Shown here in pieces: positions 38,901 to 49,574 of a DNA stretch of 64,000 bases. Position 1 is the stretch's first letter. Each line of letters starts with the position of its first letter. This DNA is from Trachythela sp. YZ-2020 (taxonomy: Eukaryota; Cnidaria; Anthozoa; Malacalcyonacea; Clavulariidae): assembly GCA_016169945.1 (NCBI GenBank), contig JADLSH010000363.1:3300501-3364500 (forward strand). Direction: 5' to 3'. The notes beneath the pieces were generated by a model, which was given only the letters and a program-made list of their open reading frames with translations, was not told where the DNA came from and ran no database searches. Made by a program: the position numbers and the translations under genes.

Positions 38901-39651
38901 CAGCTTCGTTGCTTCAACGTTCTTCGACCTTTTGTCCTAAGTCCTAAAGTCCAAGTGTAAATCTGAAAGCAAGAGTCCAAAGGCATTGCCTGCAATGAAC
39001 CAAACGCCAAAGGGCAATAATACTGGATAAAATGCGCCTTGATCACGGATAAATATGCCACAAATTATACAAGGACTTCATAATTGTCTTAAAATATTAC
39101 TATATTTTAATTTTGTCGCTTTAGTCATATTATTCGAGAGTTGAAAAACTAAGATACTCTTATGTTCTTTAATATATTTTCACCAGTTCTACTTATATTT
39201 TTGGTTTTCAAATTCGACTGAAAGCTGCCCGCCCTTCCGCCGGCCTTTATATAACTCCCAATATAAAAACTCCTTTGAAAGGCAGCCTTGGAGCTGACAA
39301 TGCGTTTGCCAGTGAAAATTGATCGACAATTGCAATAGTCGCCAAAGGTTATCATAGACGCCACGCTAGGACGCCGCGCACAACAAACACTGAAAGACAG
39401 ATTTAACAGCATATGTTTAATGCAAATTTGAAGCAAATAAAATACCCACTGAACATGTTTGACAATGCGTTTGCCCTCAAAACTTGCCATCGTGCAGTTA
39501 CATTGTCATTGAAAGTTGAAACAATCCCATGCGCGTGGTGATATTCGTATAATCCACAGTTACAATAAACAAAACATGAATGCCGATTAAATTCGTGTGA
39601 AGACATTAAAACTTGTCGATATAAAACATGAAACTTGATGAAAGCACATTA
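35917..39651. other. Gene desert
   Basis: About 3.7 kb. It contains (TA)n followed by (GA)n at 36553-36581 and a doubled ACAGTGTCCGGCTATATA near 38650-38690. A B-box-like GGTTCGAACTC near 36219 has no matching A-box. No gene supported. Confidence 0.4.
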
Positions 39652-39730
39652 CTTGCCTCTATAAATGAGCGCTTATTGCTTGCTTCTATAAATGAGCGCT
39701 TATTGCTTGCTTCTATAAATGAGCGCTTAG
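39652..39730. repeat. 27-bp minisatellite, about three copies
   Basis: The unit CTTCTATAAATGAGCGCTTA plus TTGCTTG is repeated in tandem. The ORF through it reads LLASINER three times. Confidence 0.85.
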
Positions 39731-39875
39731 AAGTTATAGAAGAAACGTATGAAACCATAACTTACATGTACTTTTGTTCAGAAATGCATCGGAATGCGGT
39801 GAAAAACAATGTCATATGCTATACAACATAATATCGTTCTATATGCTATATATACAACATAATATCGTTCTATAT

Positions 39876-40614
39876 CAGGGTTGGTAGGTCCTGCGCATGC
39901 TCGGAGCCAAATAGCTGTCAAAAAAAAGAAAAAAAATCTAAAGAGGGCCAAACTACAATTTTTCTAAAGAGACAAGAAAAAAGCTAAGGGCCAAATTAAT
40001 TAGTGCAATCTCATTGCAGAATTTTTTTTTTTCCTCGATGGAGCTCTTAAGTTGTCAGCAAAAAGAGGTTAATGATTTTCGAATGGTGGCTGGCGGCTCA
40101 TTCAGGGTTAGTTCAAAAAAAAAGGACCCCGACAGTTAAAGGCCCCAGCTCAGGTCAGCTATTCCTATCGCCCAGAACAAAAAAAAAAAAATAAGAATCA
40201 ATGGAAAATGCAAAATTAATAATGCTAAATATAAAACATACAAAGTTAATCATCGAATTGCTTATATATAAATGAATATAGCGATGTGACGCTATTTAAT
40301 TCGCTATATTAGTTTTATTAGTTTAATATTGGTACATTTGGCACAAATAATTTATTAATTAAAATGATTAAAAAAATGGATAAAAAATTAATAAATAATT
40401 AAATTAGTAATTACTGCATTACTTACCACACCATTTTACATTATTAACACATAAAAATTTTTAATTTTACAAGATTGATAATAAAAAATAAAAAATTTTT
40501 TAAAAAAATGAAAATGGCTTACAAATGGCAGGCCAATTTTCGAAATAGGCCAAAAAAAAGAAAAAAAGGCAAAAAAAAGCCTTAAAAGGCCATTTGGCCA
40601 ACTCACCCAAGATG
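39876..40614. mobile_element. hAT-like insertion in a local tandem repeat
   Basis: The insert starts CAGGGTTGGTAGG and ends CCAACTCACCCAAGATG. It is flanked by the 8-bp repeat TTCTATAT (39868-39875, 40615-40622). Removing it restores the surrounding ACAACATAATATCGTTCTATATGC repeat, good evidence for an insertion. The 739-bp interior is A-rich with GGCCAAA motifs and has no transposase. Confidence 0.65.
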
Positions 40615-40622
40615 TTCTATAT

Positions 40623-41283
40623 GCAATACAACATAATATCGTTCTACTCCCCTCATAGATCGGCGCAAAAGACTGGGTCGAGTGAACTCTGGAGCAACCT
40701 TAATTAACACGTCAACAACCAATCTCGTACCCCTACTTCGCTGACGCTCGGCAGCAATTATTGATTATTGTAATGACGCATTTGTTAATTCCCCTGCCCA
40801 GCGGCGTAATAAATGCGTCAGTATAAGCGTAATAATAATCGTAATAATTCCGGAGCGCTGCACAGGAATCGCAGGGCCGCAGATTCAATTCCTGCCAGAG
40901 GGCCTAAGTTACATTTGTCGCAACTGCTCCTGGCTAGGTCTGAAAAATTGTATATCAATTTCCGAACTGTAAATTACTTTTCCTTTGTTTTTTGATGCTA
41001 AAATTCACCTAATGACATCATATCCGGAAACTTTGACAGTGAAAAAGTTGATCAAGATGAGGATTTTTACTATAAAGATATATTACATTTCTTCTCAGAA
41101 TGATCCAAATATTACACATACCAAAAATCATATTTGTAGTAGCAACTTTAATGATAAGCGGACGTTTCTGAAAAATCGGGAGGTTCAGATTCATATCGGG
41201 AGATCAGGACGAACGTATAGAAAGTTGGAATGTTTGTGGGGTAATCGGGCAGGCAACGGATTTTACTCAGTGTCAGGTTTCAT
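40623..41283. other. Gene-free 3' flank of the C2H2 gene
   Basis: About 660 bases. GCAGATTCAATTCCTGCCAG near 40878 looks like a degraded tRNA-derived T-arm. No gene. Confidence 0.35.
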
Positions 41284-42639
41284 CTAGTTGTGACTATCCA
41301 TGTGACTTTCTAGTTCTCTTGGAAGATTAAACACCATATCACAGATAGAACAGACATAACCAATACCAGTCGGTTCTGTGGACTCCAACTCTTGACAAAG
41401 ACAACATTTTAACCTTTTAACTTCGCCATGCTCTCTTACAAGATGTTTTGCAATTTTTTTGAAAGTACTGAACTGTTTGTCGCATTTATCACAGACATAA
41501 TGTTTGCCGTTGTCCTCCAAATATTCTTCTAAATCTTGTGGTTGGGTAATTTCTTTGCTGCAAGTACCGCACCATAAATGTGTCTTTCTGTGTTGACTAA
41601 GATAGATACGCAATGAAAATTTCTTTCCGCAAACCTCGCATCCAAAAGGTTTGTCCTCTGTGATCGCATGTATTTTTTTATGCCTTGAAAAGCTTCCCGA
41701 TTCTGAAAATCTTTTCTTGCAAACGTCGCATTCGTAGGGCTTTTCTCCTGTGTGTATTCTTTGATGTTCTAGCAAGGAATTTGATTGGGCGAACCTCTTC
41801 TTGCAAATATGGCATCCGTATGGTTTGTCCCCAGTGTGCGTTCGTTTATGTATTGCCAAGGAATCAGATCGGGAAAAGCTCATCGTGCAAACATCACATT
41901 CGTGTCCTTTGTCCTGTGTATGTATTTTTTTGTGCCTTGATAAACAGCTTGCTATGGAAAATTTTTTATGGCAAACAGCACATTCATATAGTTTGTCGAC
42001 CGAGTGTGTTTTCCTATGCACTACAAGACTACTATTTGTCAACACTTTTTTACTGCAAATATCACATTCATAAGGTCTTTCCCCTGCATGCGCCCTTTTA
42101 TGCGTTGCTAAGGTATCAGATCTTGCAAACCTCATTCTGCAAACATCACATTCATATGGCTTGTTTCCAGTGTGCACTCTTGCATGTCTTTTTAAGGCAC
42201 CTAATACGGGAAATGTTTTCTTGCAAACGTCACATTCATAAGGTTTGTCTCCAGTGTGTCTTCTCCTTTTATGTACCAGTAAAACATCAGATCTTTTAAA
42301 CCTCATTGGGCAAACATCGCATTCATATGGTTTGTTTGCAATATGTGTCCGCGCCTTGTGCTTTGACACGTTGGCCGGCTTGGAAAATTTCTTGCCGCAA
42401 ATATCACATTCGTAACGCTTGTCTCCACAATGTGTTGCTGTGTGGTTTACTAACATGACGGATTTTTTAAATCTTTTCTGGCAAACATCGCCTTCACAAA
42501 GACTATCACCAGTGTGTCTTCTTTTATGTTGTTTTAAAGTCGCTGATCTGGAAAATCTCTTTTTGCAAATATCACATTCATAAGCATTGTCTTCGCTTAC
42601 AAAACTCTCCAATGGTATTTTACAATCATCAGACATCAT
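41284..42639 (-). CDS. C2H2 zinc-finger protein with 14 fingers
   Basis: Single uninterrupted ORF of 451 aa, ATG at 42639 (a second ATG follows directly). Twelve fingers are packed in tandem from about residue 20 to 355. Most have the form YECDVC-x2-F-x5-L-x2-H-x3-H joined by TGDKPYEC/TGEKPYEC-type linkers. Finger 2 is degenerate (CEGDVC, spacing changed). A non-finger CxxC knuckle (WCGTC) then precedes finger 13 (YVCDKC...HLVREH), a second knuckle (KCCLC) and finger 14 (YVCSIC...HMDSH). No KRAB, SCAN, BTB or ZAD domain is present. Tandem arrays of this kind normally bind DNA in the nucleus; the target is unknown. No acceptor is obvious at the 5' end, so the coding part may be intronless. The long ORFs on the plus strand here are antisense shadows. 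Confidence 0.9.
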   Translation of the reverse strand: MMSDDCKIPLESFVSEDNAYECDICKKRFSRSATLKQHKRRHTGDSLCEGDVCQKRFKKSVMLVNHTATHCGDKRYECDICGKKFSKPANVSKHKARTHIANKPYECDVCPMRFKRSDVLLVHKRRRHTGDKPYECDVCKKTFPVLGALKRHARVHTGNKPYECDVCRMRFARSDTLATHKRAHAGERPYECDICSKKVLTNSSLVVHRKTHSVDKLYECAVCHKKFSIASCLSRHKKIHTQDKGHECDVCTMSFSRSDSLAIHKRTHTGDKPYGCHICKKRFAQSNSLLEHQRIHTGEKPYECDVCKKRFSESGSFSRHKKIHAITEDKPFGCEVCGKKFSLRIYLSQHRKTHLWCGTCSKEITQPQDLEEYLEDNGKHYVCDKCDKQFSTFKKIAKHLVREHGEVKRLKCCLCQELESTEPTGIGYVCSICDMVFNLPRELESHMDSHN

Positions 42640-42799
42640 ATTAAAATAATGATATTTGTTTTTTTCCCTTAATGTACCCCAAAAGCACCTATCTTCTCAA
42701 GTCTAGCTTGTGGTTTTGGATATGTTTTGATGGCAGGAATTAAAAAAGTGTTGAGCTTGTGCAGACGATAATGACCTGTTAATGAAAAAGGTTTTTCAT
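42640..42799. promoter_or_regulatory. 5' flank of the C2H2 gene
   Basis: Short AT-rich upstream sequence with no defined core promoter motif. Confidence 0.25.
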
Positions 42800-42957
42800 A
42801 TTTATTGTAAAGTAAATAATTTTAGTATATAACATTTTGTAATTAGGTATATAGAGGGCCACAGGTTTATCATTTTTATTAATGTCAAGTGTCACCCTCT
42901 CGAAATAAAGTCTCTAATCTAATCTAATCTAATCTAATCTAATCTAATCTAATCTAA
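42800..42957 (+). repeat. Non-LTR element 3' tail with (TCTAA)n
   Basis: AGAGGGCCACAGGTTTATC...CACCCTCTCGAAATAAAGTC followed by nine TCTAA units (42913-42957). A short 3' UTR with AATAAA ending in a microsatellite is typical of truncated L2/CR1-like retrotransposons. Confidence 0.55.
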
Positions 42958-43004
42958 TTTATTTGGCTTTCTTTAATAAAGATCAGTTAACAGTAAACTT
43001 GCTG

Positions 43005-43071
43005 TCTTTAGGATCAAACTACCTGAAAAATTCAACAAGAACTTCAACGTCAGGTAGTTTGATCCTAAAGA
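43005..43071. repeat. Perfect 22-bp hairpin
   Basis: GGATCAAACTACCTGA (43011-43026) and its exact complement (43050-43065), extended to 22 bp, are separated by 23 bases. Confidence 0.7.
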
Positions 43072-43344
43072 TCTGAACTCCTGAAGCTTACTGTATAGAT
43101 GCTACCTACACTGGCACCACACGTTCAGTTAACAGTAACACCAGTCACATATTATGAGGTCAGTTACGTTATATATAAGCAAAAGACTACAGTCATGGCG
43201 AATCATTTAGCTGGGGAACTGCAACAGTTATCACAAATCATACAGCAGAAGAATCACGGGGCTGTTGCCCCCATTACCCCGCCCTCTGGTGCACAGCTCT
43301 AATATTTACCAAGAATGCTATCAGAAAATGTGGTTGTTTAGCCC

Positions 43345-43585
43345 ATTAGCTGGCAATGCGCCCAGATGCGCTCTACTTTAGTATTTTACTCTGTCTAACG
43401 CCAGACAATTTTACTTGTTTGTTTGTAGTAGGGTACTGCCAGTTAATGGGTTAACAAAACTGTCTGCCAGTGTCTCTTAACCCATTAGCTGGCAATGCAC
43501 CCAGATGCACCCTACTTTGGTATTTTACTCTAAAACCAGATGATTTTAATCGTCAGTAGTAGGGTACTGCCAGTTAATAGGTTAA
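43345..43585. repeat. Two tandem units of the 'TTAACTGGCA' satellite-like repeat
   Basis: CCATTAGCTGGCAATGCGCC...TTTTACTCTGTCTAACGCC...TAGGGTACTGCCAGTTAATG, a TTAACAAAACTGTCTGCCAG spacer, then a second unit with a small internal deletion. The orientation is opposite to the copy at 7311-7502. Confidence 0.75.
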
Positions 43586-44234
43586 ATGAGTCTTTCAGCC
43601 ATTCAACAGAGCATATCTTCAACATGAATTGCTGAAAGTAACCGTTATCCCAGTGTGCATTACACATAAACTCTATGCCAGCTTATCTTGTGGGTTTTAA
43701 ATACTGTTAATGATTTTCTTGAAGTTATACTCTGAATATACATATATGACAATCAACTCACTCAGGCACAAACTTATGACACTTCTTTGTGAGTGATTTC
43801 ACACCAATATGCCAACAATTTTACAACCTCACTCCGGCAGGGAGTACATTGAATGCAGTTCCATTGAATACAACATTCCATTTTCTAGATGACGATGTAA
43901 ATACCCATGTCCACCACTGCCCTGGACTTGGTAGCAAACCAGGCCTGGTATCTCAGGGTTTCACTGGAGGCAGCCCTTGCTGCAGATAATGCCCTTACGG
44001 CTTAAAGATGAAGTCATCAATCACATTTTCTTGCCAACAGATATAAAATATTGATGATTTACTGTATACAGTAAAAACAATTCAGCTTTCTATCAAAGAC
44101 ATTGTCAATGTTTCGGTTTGAAATAATGAACTGGCTATTCATGCTGGAGCTGTATGCGATCCTTCATTTGCTATTCATACTAGAGTCAAAATACTCCTGA
44201 ATTTTACTATGAATTCCTACATTTGTTAACAAAA
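43586..44234. other. Gene-free
   Basis: About 650 bases. The ORF at 43789-43989 (66 codons, ending GFTGGSPCCR) has no recognised family or splice partner. Confidence 0.3.
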
Positions 44235-44365
44235 GTAAAATACCAAAGTGGGTGCATTGCAAGCTAATGGGTTAACAAGAGACACTGGCAGATAGTTTTG
44301 TTAATTAACCATTAACTGGCAGTACCCTACCACTGACAAGTAAAATCATATGGCGTTAGACGTCG
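44235..44365. repeat. Copy of the 'TTAACTGGCA' satellite-like repeat
   Basis: CTAATGGGTTAACAAGAGACACTGGCAG...ACCATTAACTGGCAGTACCC...ATGGCGTTAGAC: the junction between two units, same orientation as 7311-7502. Confidence 0.7.
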
Positions 44366-45049
44366 CTTGACTGTTTTAAGACTAAACTTAAGACTTTCTT
44401 ATTTAGATCTGCTTTTTTAAATTAGGGATATATTTTTATAGGGATATATATTATTTTTTATATATATTGTAATACAGCTTCGGCACATTTGAACATATCC
44501 AGATGAAAATTGTGCCATATAAATGATTAAACGTTAAATGTTAAAGGGCTCTGTTGCATCACAGCATGGGGGGACATATGTTGTTTTAATAATTAATGGC
44601 GTTCATCATGCATCACTAATTTAATAGTCATTTCCCTGACAACTACAAACGTTGTCTTGCATTTGTCATTCTACCGAGTAAAAAGACAAAAGATACATTG
44701 CCATTTTATGAGTTTACAAGGGAAATGGTTAGTGTAGAATGGTTATTCGAGTAGTGTAACATTAAACGTCGAAAGTCGCTCTTCACAAGATCATTGTCAA
44801 CGTCAAATTATGCACATGTTCCTGACACATGCGAAGAAATTTTATATAAAAGCACAACAACAAGAAATCAACTCTTAAAATTCGTTCGAATACTTACCAC
44901 TACAAGGTATTAGCAACCTTTCTCCTTTATAAAAGCTTCTATTTTTCCTGATTCTTTCAAATATTTTCCATAAACGAAGCCCAAAGAAAAGTAAACAAAG
45001 GGCAGAGGAGCCAGCCCATTGATCAGCTCTGATTGATTGATCAGTGAGC
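44366..45049. other. Gene-free
   Basis: About 680 AT-rich bases with no supported gene. Confidence 0.4.
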
Positions 45050-45200
45050 CAGCCTCGTACCCAGGCGCTTTAACGTGCTAAGCGGTTGCGTGACGCGCGC
45101 GTGGAAACTGAAGTGCGCAGCCATGACGGACCCCACGCGTGCTGTCCCGCGCGCTCTTCACGTAACCGTGTAGCAAGCAAAGCGCCTGGGTACGAGGCTG
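45050..45200. mobile_element. Hairpin MITE (151 bp)
   Basis: CAGCCTCGTACCCAGGCGCT at the left and AGCGCCTGGGTACGAGGCTG at the right are perfect inverted repeats. Pairing continues imperfectly through GTGCTAAGCGGTTGCGTGA / TCACGTAACCGTGTAGCA to a GC-rich centre. The ends resemble those of 47469-47704. Confidence 0.75.
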
Positions 45201-45720
45201 CAGGGACTAGGGGAGCAGATCAGCTAATGGCTTCGTATGTCTCTTCCACTGAATGTCGCCCATGGTATGACGGGCTCATTTGAACATTTTTGCGCGCTTT
45301 TCGCAATAATTCAAATTTGAGTAAATACAACCCTGCATTCGAAAACACAGTAAAATTACTGTCTCCTCCGCAGGCTCTTATTTTAGCATACCTTCTTGTA
45401 TTTAAATTCGCGCAGTATTGGAATTCGCGCAGACCTTAGGTGCACGAAATTAAAACTGAGCGAAAAACAATCAATTTCGCATTATTAAAATCAATTTCAA
45501 TCAATAAAACAATAAATTTCGCATTACTTCTTTACACCCGAACGAAGAGCAAAAGTATAAACTTCAGTTCGGAGAATATTTTAGCTGTTTACTATCAAAT
45601 ATGGTTATCAAACTGCAGTTGATAATCTTACTGAGGAAGGCCAACGGTTTCTGAAAAGCTAAAGTACGTCGAAATCGGCTTTGGAATAGAATATATTTTC
45701 ACCGGGGAAACATGAAATAA

Positions 45721-46533
45721 ATGGATGCTGACATCAACCACAAGATTTTGCCCATGGCTACAGAGCTAGTTGGATTTAAGCAGATGTTAAAAAGTAAGTG
45801 AAAATGTGAACTTTGTGAATTATACTTTCATTAAAATGTTTCAGAAGGTCTCCTAATGCCAAACTAAACGGCTGACAGAGCTGTCAGTACACCCATATTT
45901 CAATGTTTATGTTGAATTGACCCATCTTCTTTGAAGTATAGGTTGAAAGTCAGGGTATGCGCAATTGCGCATCACTTGAAATTAGGTTTAAATCAAAGTT
46001 TTATCTATTGTCTTTTTATTAGAATTACAATTACTCATGGTAAAATACGCCAAATAGAGCTTGTTTCAATGTTGAATCTGTTTATCTGGAAAAACTTGAA
46101 TAAATAAAAAATTTGACTATGCTCGTCACTCAAAACCATATTTTACTAATTGCTTTTTTACCTGGTTTTGTGGCAAAGCCAGTTATGTGACCATGAAAAA
46201 TGCGCGCGATATAAATTTTTAGCTCTGAATATGGGTGTGTCAGCCATCACCGACTGCAGGCCCCTTAGGAAAATGTTATAGTAATTTGGTATTGATTCAT
46301 ATCTTACTGTTTTGTGTTTACAAAATTATTGGTAGAGTAACTGGCATATCATTTTCTACTTTGGCTTGGATTTTAAATACACTTTGGGCATTGTTGGCCT
46401 GCATTTGCCTTACAATTTCCCTGTTTTTGGCCATTTCTCCAAATATTTAGTATTATTTATGTTTTTTCTTGCAGATAAATTATTCCATGTTGTTGATACA
46501 ACACTGTCAAGTCTAGTAAAAGGCTCTTATTAA
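45721..46533 (+). CDS. Possible two-exon micro-gene (43 aa)
   Basis: An ATG at 45721 in fair context (AATAAATGG) opens a 73-base exon ending at a strong donor (TTAAAAA|GTAAGTGA, phase 1). A strong acceptor with a T-rich tract (TATGTTTTTTCTTGCAG) begins the second exon at 46475, and the phases match. The product is 43 aa: MDADINHKILPMATELVGFK, then ~23 more residues (…NKLFHVVDTTLSSLVKGSY), and a stop at 46531. It may form an amphipathic helix; there is no signal peptide or known domain. I do not recognise it. A non-coding RNA, or the first exons of a longer gene, would look the same. The intron contains a hydrophobic ORF (46235-46450) that I do not trust. Confidence 0.3.
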
Positions 46534-47468
46534 TCATCTTGGGTCTTTTGGAAATATAATATTCACATAACATATTAACATCATTAACATGCTCTTTTAT
46601 GTAAGCTTTCAATTATGAGGAAATGGCGACACATTGACATTCTGTATAGTGTATATGACGATTGTGCATACTTTATTCAAAACAGTGTTCAGAGGTCATT
46701 ATGTCACTATGTCAGTGCTTACTATCAATCATTCATAGTGCACTTATATTAGTAATGTTAGCCAAATTTAATGATTATACAAATTGTTTTGAGAAACTAA
46801 CAGTATTTATGTGAATGGTGTGAGTTTACAAACTTTAGAATAATAATTTAAGTAAATTTGACTTTTATTGTATTTATACGATGTGTTTAACACAGGTAAT
46901 CCTGTATTTATATATCAGCCTTACAAAATTATTAAAAAAGTATTGAAAAATTCTGCATATTTGGATTTAATTAAATTACATCTAATTCTTTGCTAAAATG
47001 AGTACTAAAAATACTGGAATCTTTCAGATCAGTGCACAATATAATTATACCTTATATAGCTAAGTATTTAATCTGTTTCTGTTTAGTTTAAACAAATGAT
47101 CGGATGGGGAATAACTTGGGAATGTTGATGGGATTTTTCAAAGAGTGAGCTTGCCTGTTTTCAAAGCATAAAAAGAGAAATAACGGAGCAAAAGGACTTA
47201 TTTAAAATTTTAAAACCTTTGGGAAGCATTGCTAAATGTTTTCCATTAATTTTTGCAAAATTTCCTTGGATTACAATGCTGTTTTATCAACTTGAAAAGC
47301 AGAGAAATCCACGAAATTCTCCTTCCATGGTCGCCATATTGAATTTCTTCAACTCGCCCCAGGGATTGCGCGGAGTTTCGCTCATAAACTAGCGCATGCT
47401 CAGTGCAAAATGCCCACCTGTTGTTCACAATGTCACTACACCATCGTGGACTGGATACACATACGATC
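46534..47468. other. Gene-free
   Basis: About 930 AT-rich bases with no gene or clear repeat. Confidence 0.4.
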
Positions 47469-47704
47469 TGCCTCGTCCCCAGGCGCTGTTAGCTAATAAA
47501 AAGACTAATTACGCAATACGAGTCACTATATTGAAAGGTTTACATGAAGTATTGCATTGCGTTTATGTGCGCGCAAAGGAAGATGGGATATGGGCGTCTT
47601 GGGTCCTTCGTCGCAATGGAATACTTCATGTAAACCTTTCAATATAGTGACTCGTATTGCGTAATTAGTCTTTTTATTAGCTAACAGCGCCTGGGGACGA
47701 GGCA
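47469..47704. mobile_element. Foldback element with ~93-bp arms
   Basis: TGCCTCGTCCCCAGGCGCTG at 47469 is mirrored by CAGCGCCTGGGGACGAGGCA ending at 47704. Pairing is almost exact through TTACGCAATACGAGTCAC and GGTTTACATGAAGTATTGC. The centre is ~50 bases. Confidence 0.85.
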
Positions 47705-48475
47705 GACATACGATGGTGTGGTGGACTGGAGCACAGGCTAGTGACGCATCATTCAAGTGCTGATTTTCGAGTGGAGCAGGTTTGAATCTTCTCATCGCCT
47801 TTCAGGTACGATTTATAAATTGTTGTTTTTGAAAGTCGCTAAGCATTTTCTTTTGTGCGCTCTCTTAAAAATAGGCACGCTAAGCGTGCATGTATCTGCG
47901 TCAAATGCTATTTTGAAGTCGCTGTAAGACTTAGCGTTAACATCTGAGACGACTGTAGCACTGAGGTGTTCAAAATACAAAATGTATTTCTTGACAGTAC
48001 ATTCATGCAGCGTTCGTTGAAAGCTTCACTCTTCTAGATGTTTCAAACCATATTACTTTCGATACAGAAATGTCTAATGTCTTGCGGTTTAACGCGATAG
48101 CGGATTGAACATATATTAGGGGACGTGGAGTTGAAATTAAAGGCGATTGTATGAGTATTGCTGCTTCGAAATTTTTGTGACCTTTGAACGGAGCCAATAG
48201 AATAAATTAAGTTTAAAGGCGACCAATTAGAGTCAACTATTCAGACAAGCTCTGGCGTGATTTTTCACAGATTGTGGTTATGAGGCCATGTTACGAGTCA
48301 CGAATATTTCTCTTTGATCTTGACCCCAATCCCGACCCAATCCCTAACCCTATTGTGTGCGTAACATGAACTTAGAACTCAGATTGTATTACAATTGCAA
48401 GTGTGCACAGTCTGACAGTCTGTACACAGAGTAATATTGATATGGTTGAGATTTTATATGGATTGTGATCCATAT
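47705..48475. other. Gene-free; small C-rich inverted-repeat remnant
   Basis: No gene. CATGTTACG (48297) and CGTAACATG (48360) flank a CCCAATCCC/CCCTAACCC core, a short relative of the element at 13658-13816. Confidence 0.45.
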
Positions 48476-48485
48476 CGCTTGAAAC

Positions 48486-49574
48486 GGGTGGCCGGATATT
48501 TTGCCGAAAGACATTTTGCCGAAAGACATTTTGCCGAAAGGCATTTTGCCGAATGGACAATTCGCCGACGGACATTTTGCCGAATGGACAATTTAACGAA
48601 CGGACTTTTTGCCGAAAATACATTTTGCCGAAGGGACAACTGTCAGTCGTTAACTTGTCAGTCTTCCGCAAACTGCCAAAAACTCAAAAACATATGAATC
48701 GTTTTTGGAGTCTTATGCCTGTATTCTAAAAGCTCACTCACACTCACACTCAAAGAGTGGAGGTTCAATCTGAGCTTCTATTGAGTGTCAGTGCTATTTT
48801 TGAATAGCTGGAGGGTGAGTACTCACATAGTATGGTACGGCACTAACCCTCCAGCTATTCAAACACAGCACTGACACTCCAGAGACGTAGCCAGGTTTTC
48901 CAGTCAAGGGGGGCCGAAAACATTTTGGGGGGGGGCCAACTCAAAAACGTAAAATATAATCAGCATGCCCGACGGCGACCCACATTTTGCACGTGTTGCA
49001 CTTCGGTCACTCTTCGGAAATCAACGGAAGAATTCGTAATATTGTAGCCACTGATCTATCTATAACTGATCAATACATATAAGCCTCAAATCGAAGCCAT
49101 TGTCATTGAATCAATGCTGAAATACGCCCAAATTCTCAAAATATCATGTAGTAAAAGTAAAATATAATATTTGCATGACGTATTGCGTGAGAAAATAATA
49201 AAAATATTTTGCTAGTCAGAATTTTACCAAGGGGGGCCGAGAATTTCGCCAGGAGGGGCCCGGCCCCCGGGTCCCCCCTCTAGCTACGTCTCTGTGACAC
49301 TCAAGGGAAGCTCAGATTGAACCTCCACTCTTTGAGTGCGAGTGAGCTTTTAGAATACAGGCGATAGTTTGCGGAAATAACACTCGGCAAAACGTCTTTT
49401 CGATAAATTGTCCCTTCGGCAAAATGTCTTTTCGGCAAAAAGTCCGTTCGTTAAATTGTCCATTCGGCAAAATGTCCGTCGGCGAATTGTCCATTCGGCA
49501 AAATGTCTTTCGGCAAAATGTCTTTCGGCAAAATGTCTTTCGGCAAAGTGTCTTTCGGCAAAATGTCCGGGTAC
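48486..49574. mobile_element. MULE-like foldback transposon with 10-bp target duplication
   Basis: The long arms are each built from tandem ~17-base units (GACATTTTGCCGAAAG, GGACAATTCGCCGAC, GGACAATTTAACGAACG), followed by a shared inner block (CCTGTATTCTAAAAGCTCAC...GAGTGGAGGTTCAATCTGAG). The arms are inverted copies, left about 48486-48790 and right about 49300-49574. The outside flanks are a perfect 10-bp direct repeat, CGCTTGAAAC (48476-48485 and 49575-49584). Long terminal repeats with a 9-11 bp duplication are the Mutator-like signature. No transposase inside, so mobilisation would be in trans, for example by a MULE transposase like that at 56-60 kb (inference). Confidence 0.8.
48880..49294. 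mobile_element. hAT-like MITE nested in the foldback element
   Basis: Ends CAGAGACGTAGC and GCTACGTCTCTG are inverted. The flanks are a perfect 8-bp duplication TGACACTC (48872-48879 and 49295-49302). G-rich GGGGGGCCGA blocks lie inside both ends. At 415 bp it is non-coding and younger than its host. Confidence 0.85.

Noticed and set aside
39652..39730. Short direct repeats considered as CRISPR
   Set aside because: Three head-to-tail 27-bp units without unique spacers; a minisatellite in an animal genome.
40850..40900. tRNA-like T-arm remnant (GATTCAATTCCTGCC)
   Set aside because: Too degraded; only a weak hint of an old SINE.
41685..42299. 204-codon plus-strand ORF
   Set aside because: Antisense shadow of the C2H2 repeats; Cys/His periodicity comes from the opposite strand.
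43198..43302. ORF MANHLAGELQQLSQIIQQK, 34 codons
   Set aside because: Looks protein-like but no family match, splice partner or conservation evidence.
46235..46450. Hydrophobic ORF with possible membrane segments
   Set aside because: Poly-pyrimidine-rich intron sequence readily encodes hydrophobic residues; it lies just before a strong acceptor and has no clear partner exon.
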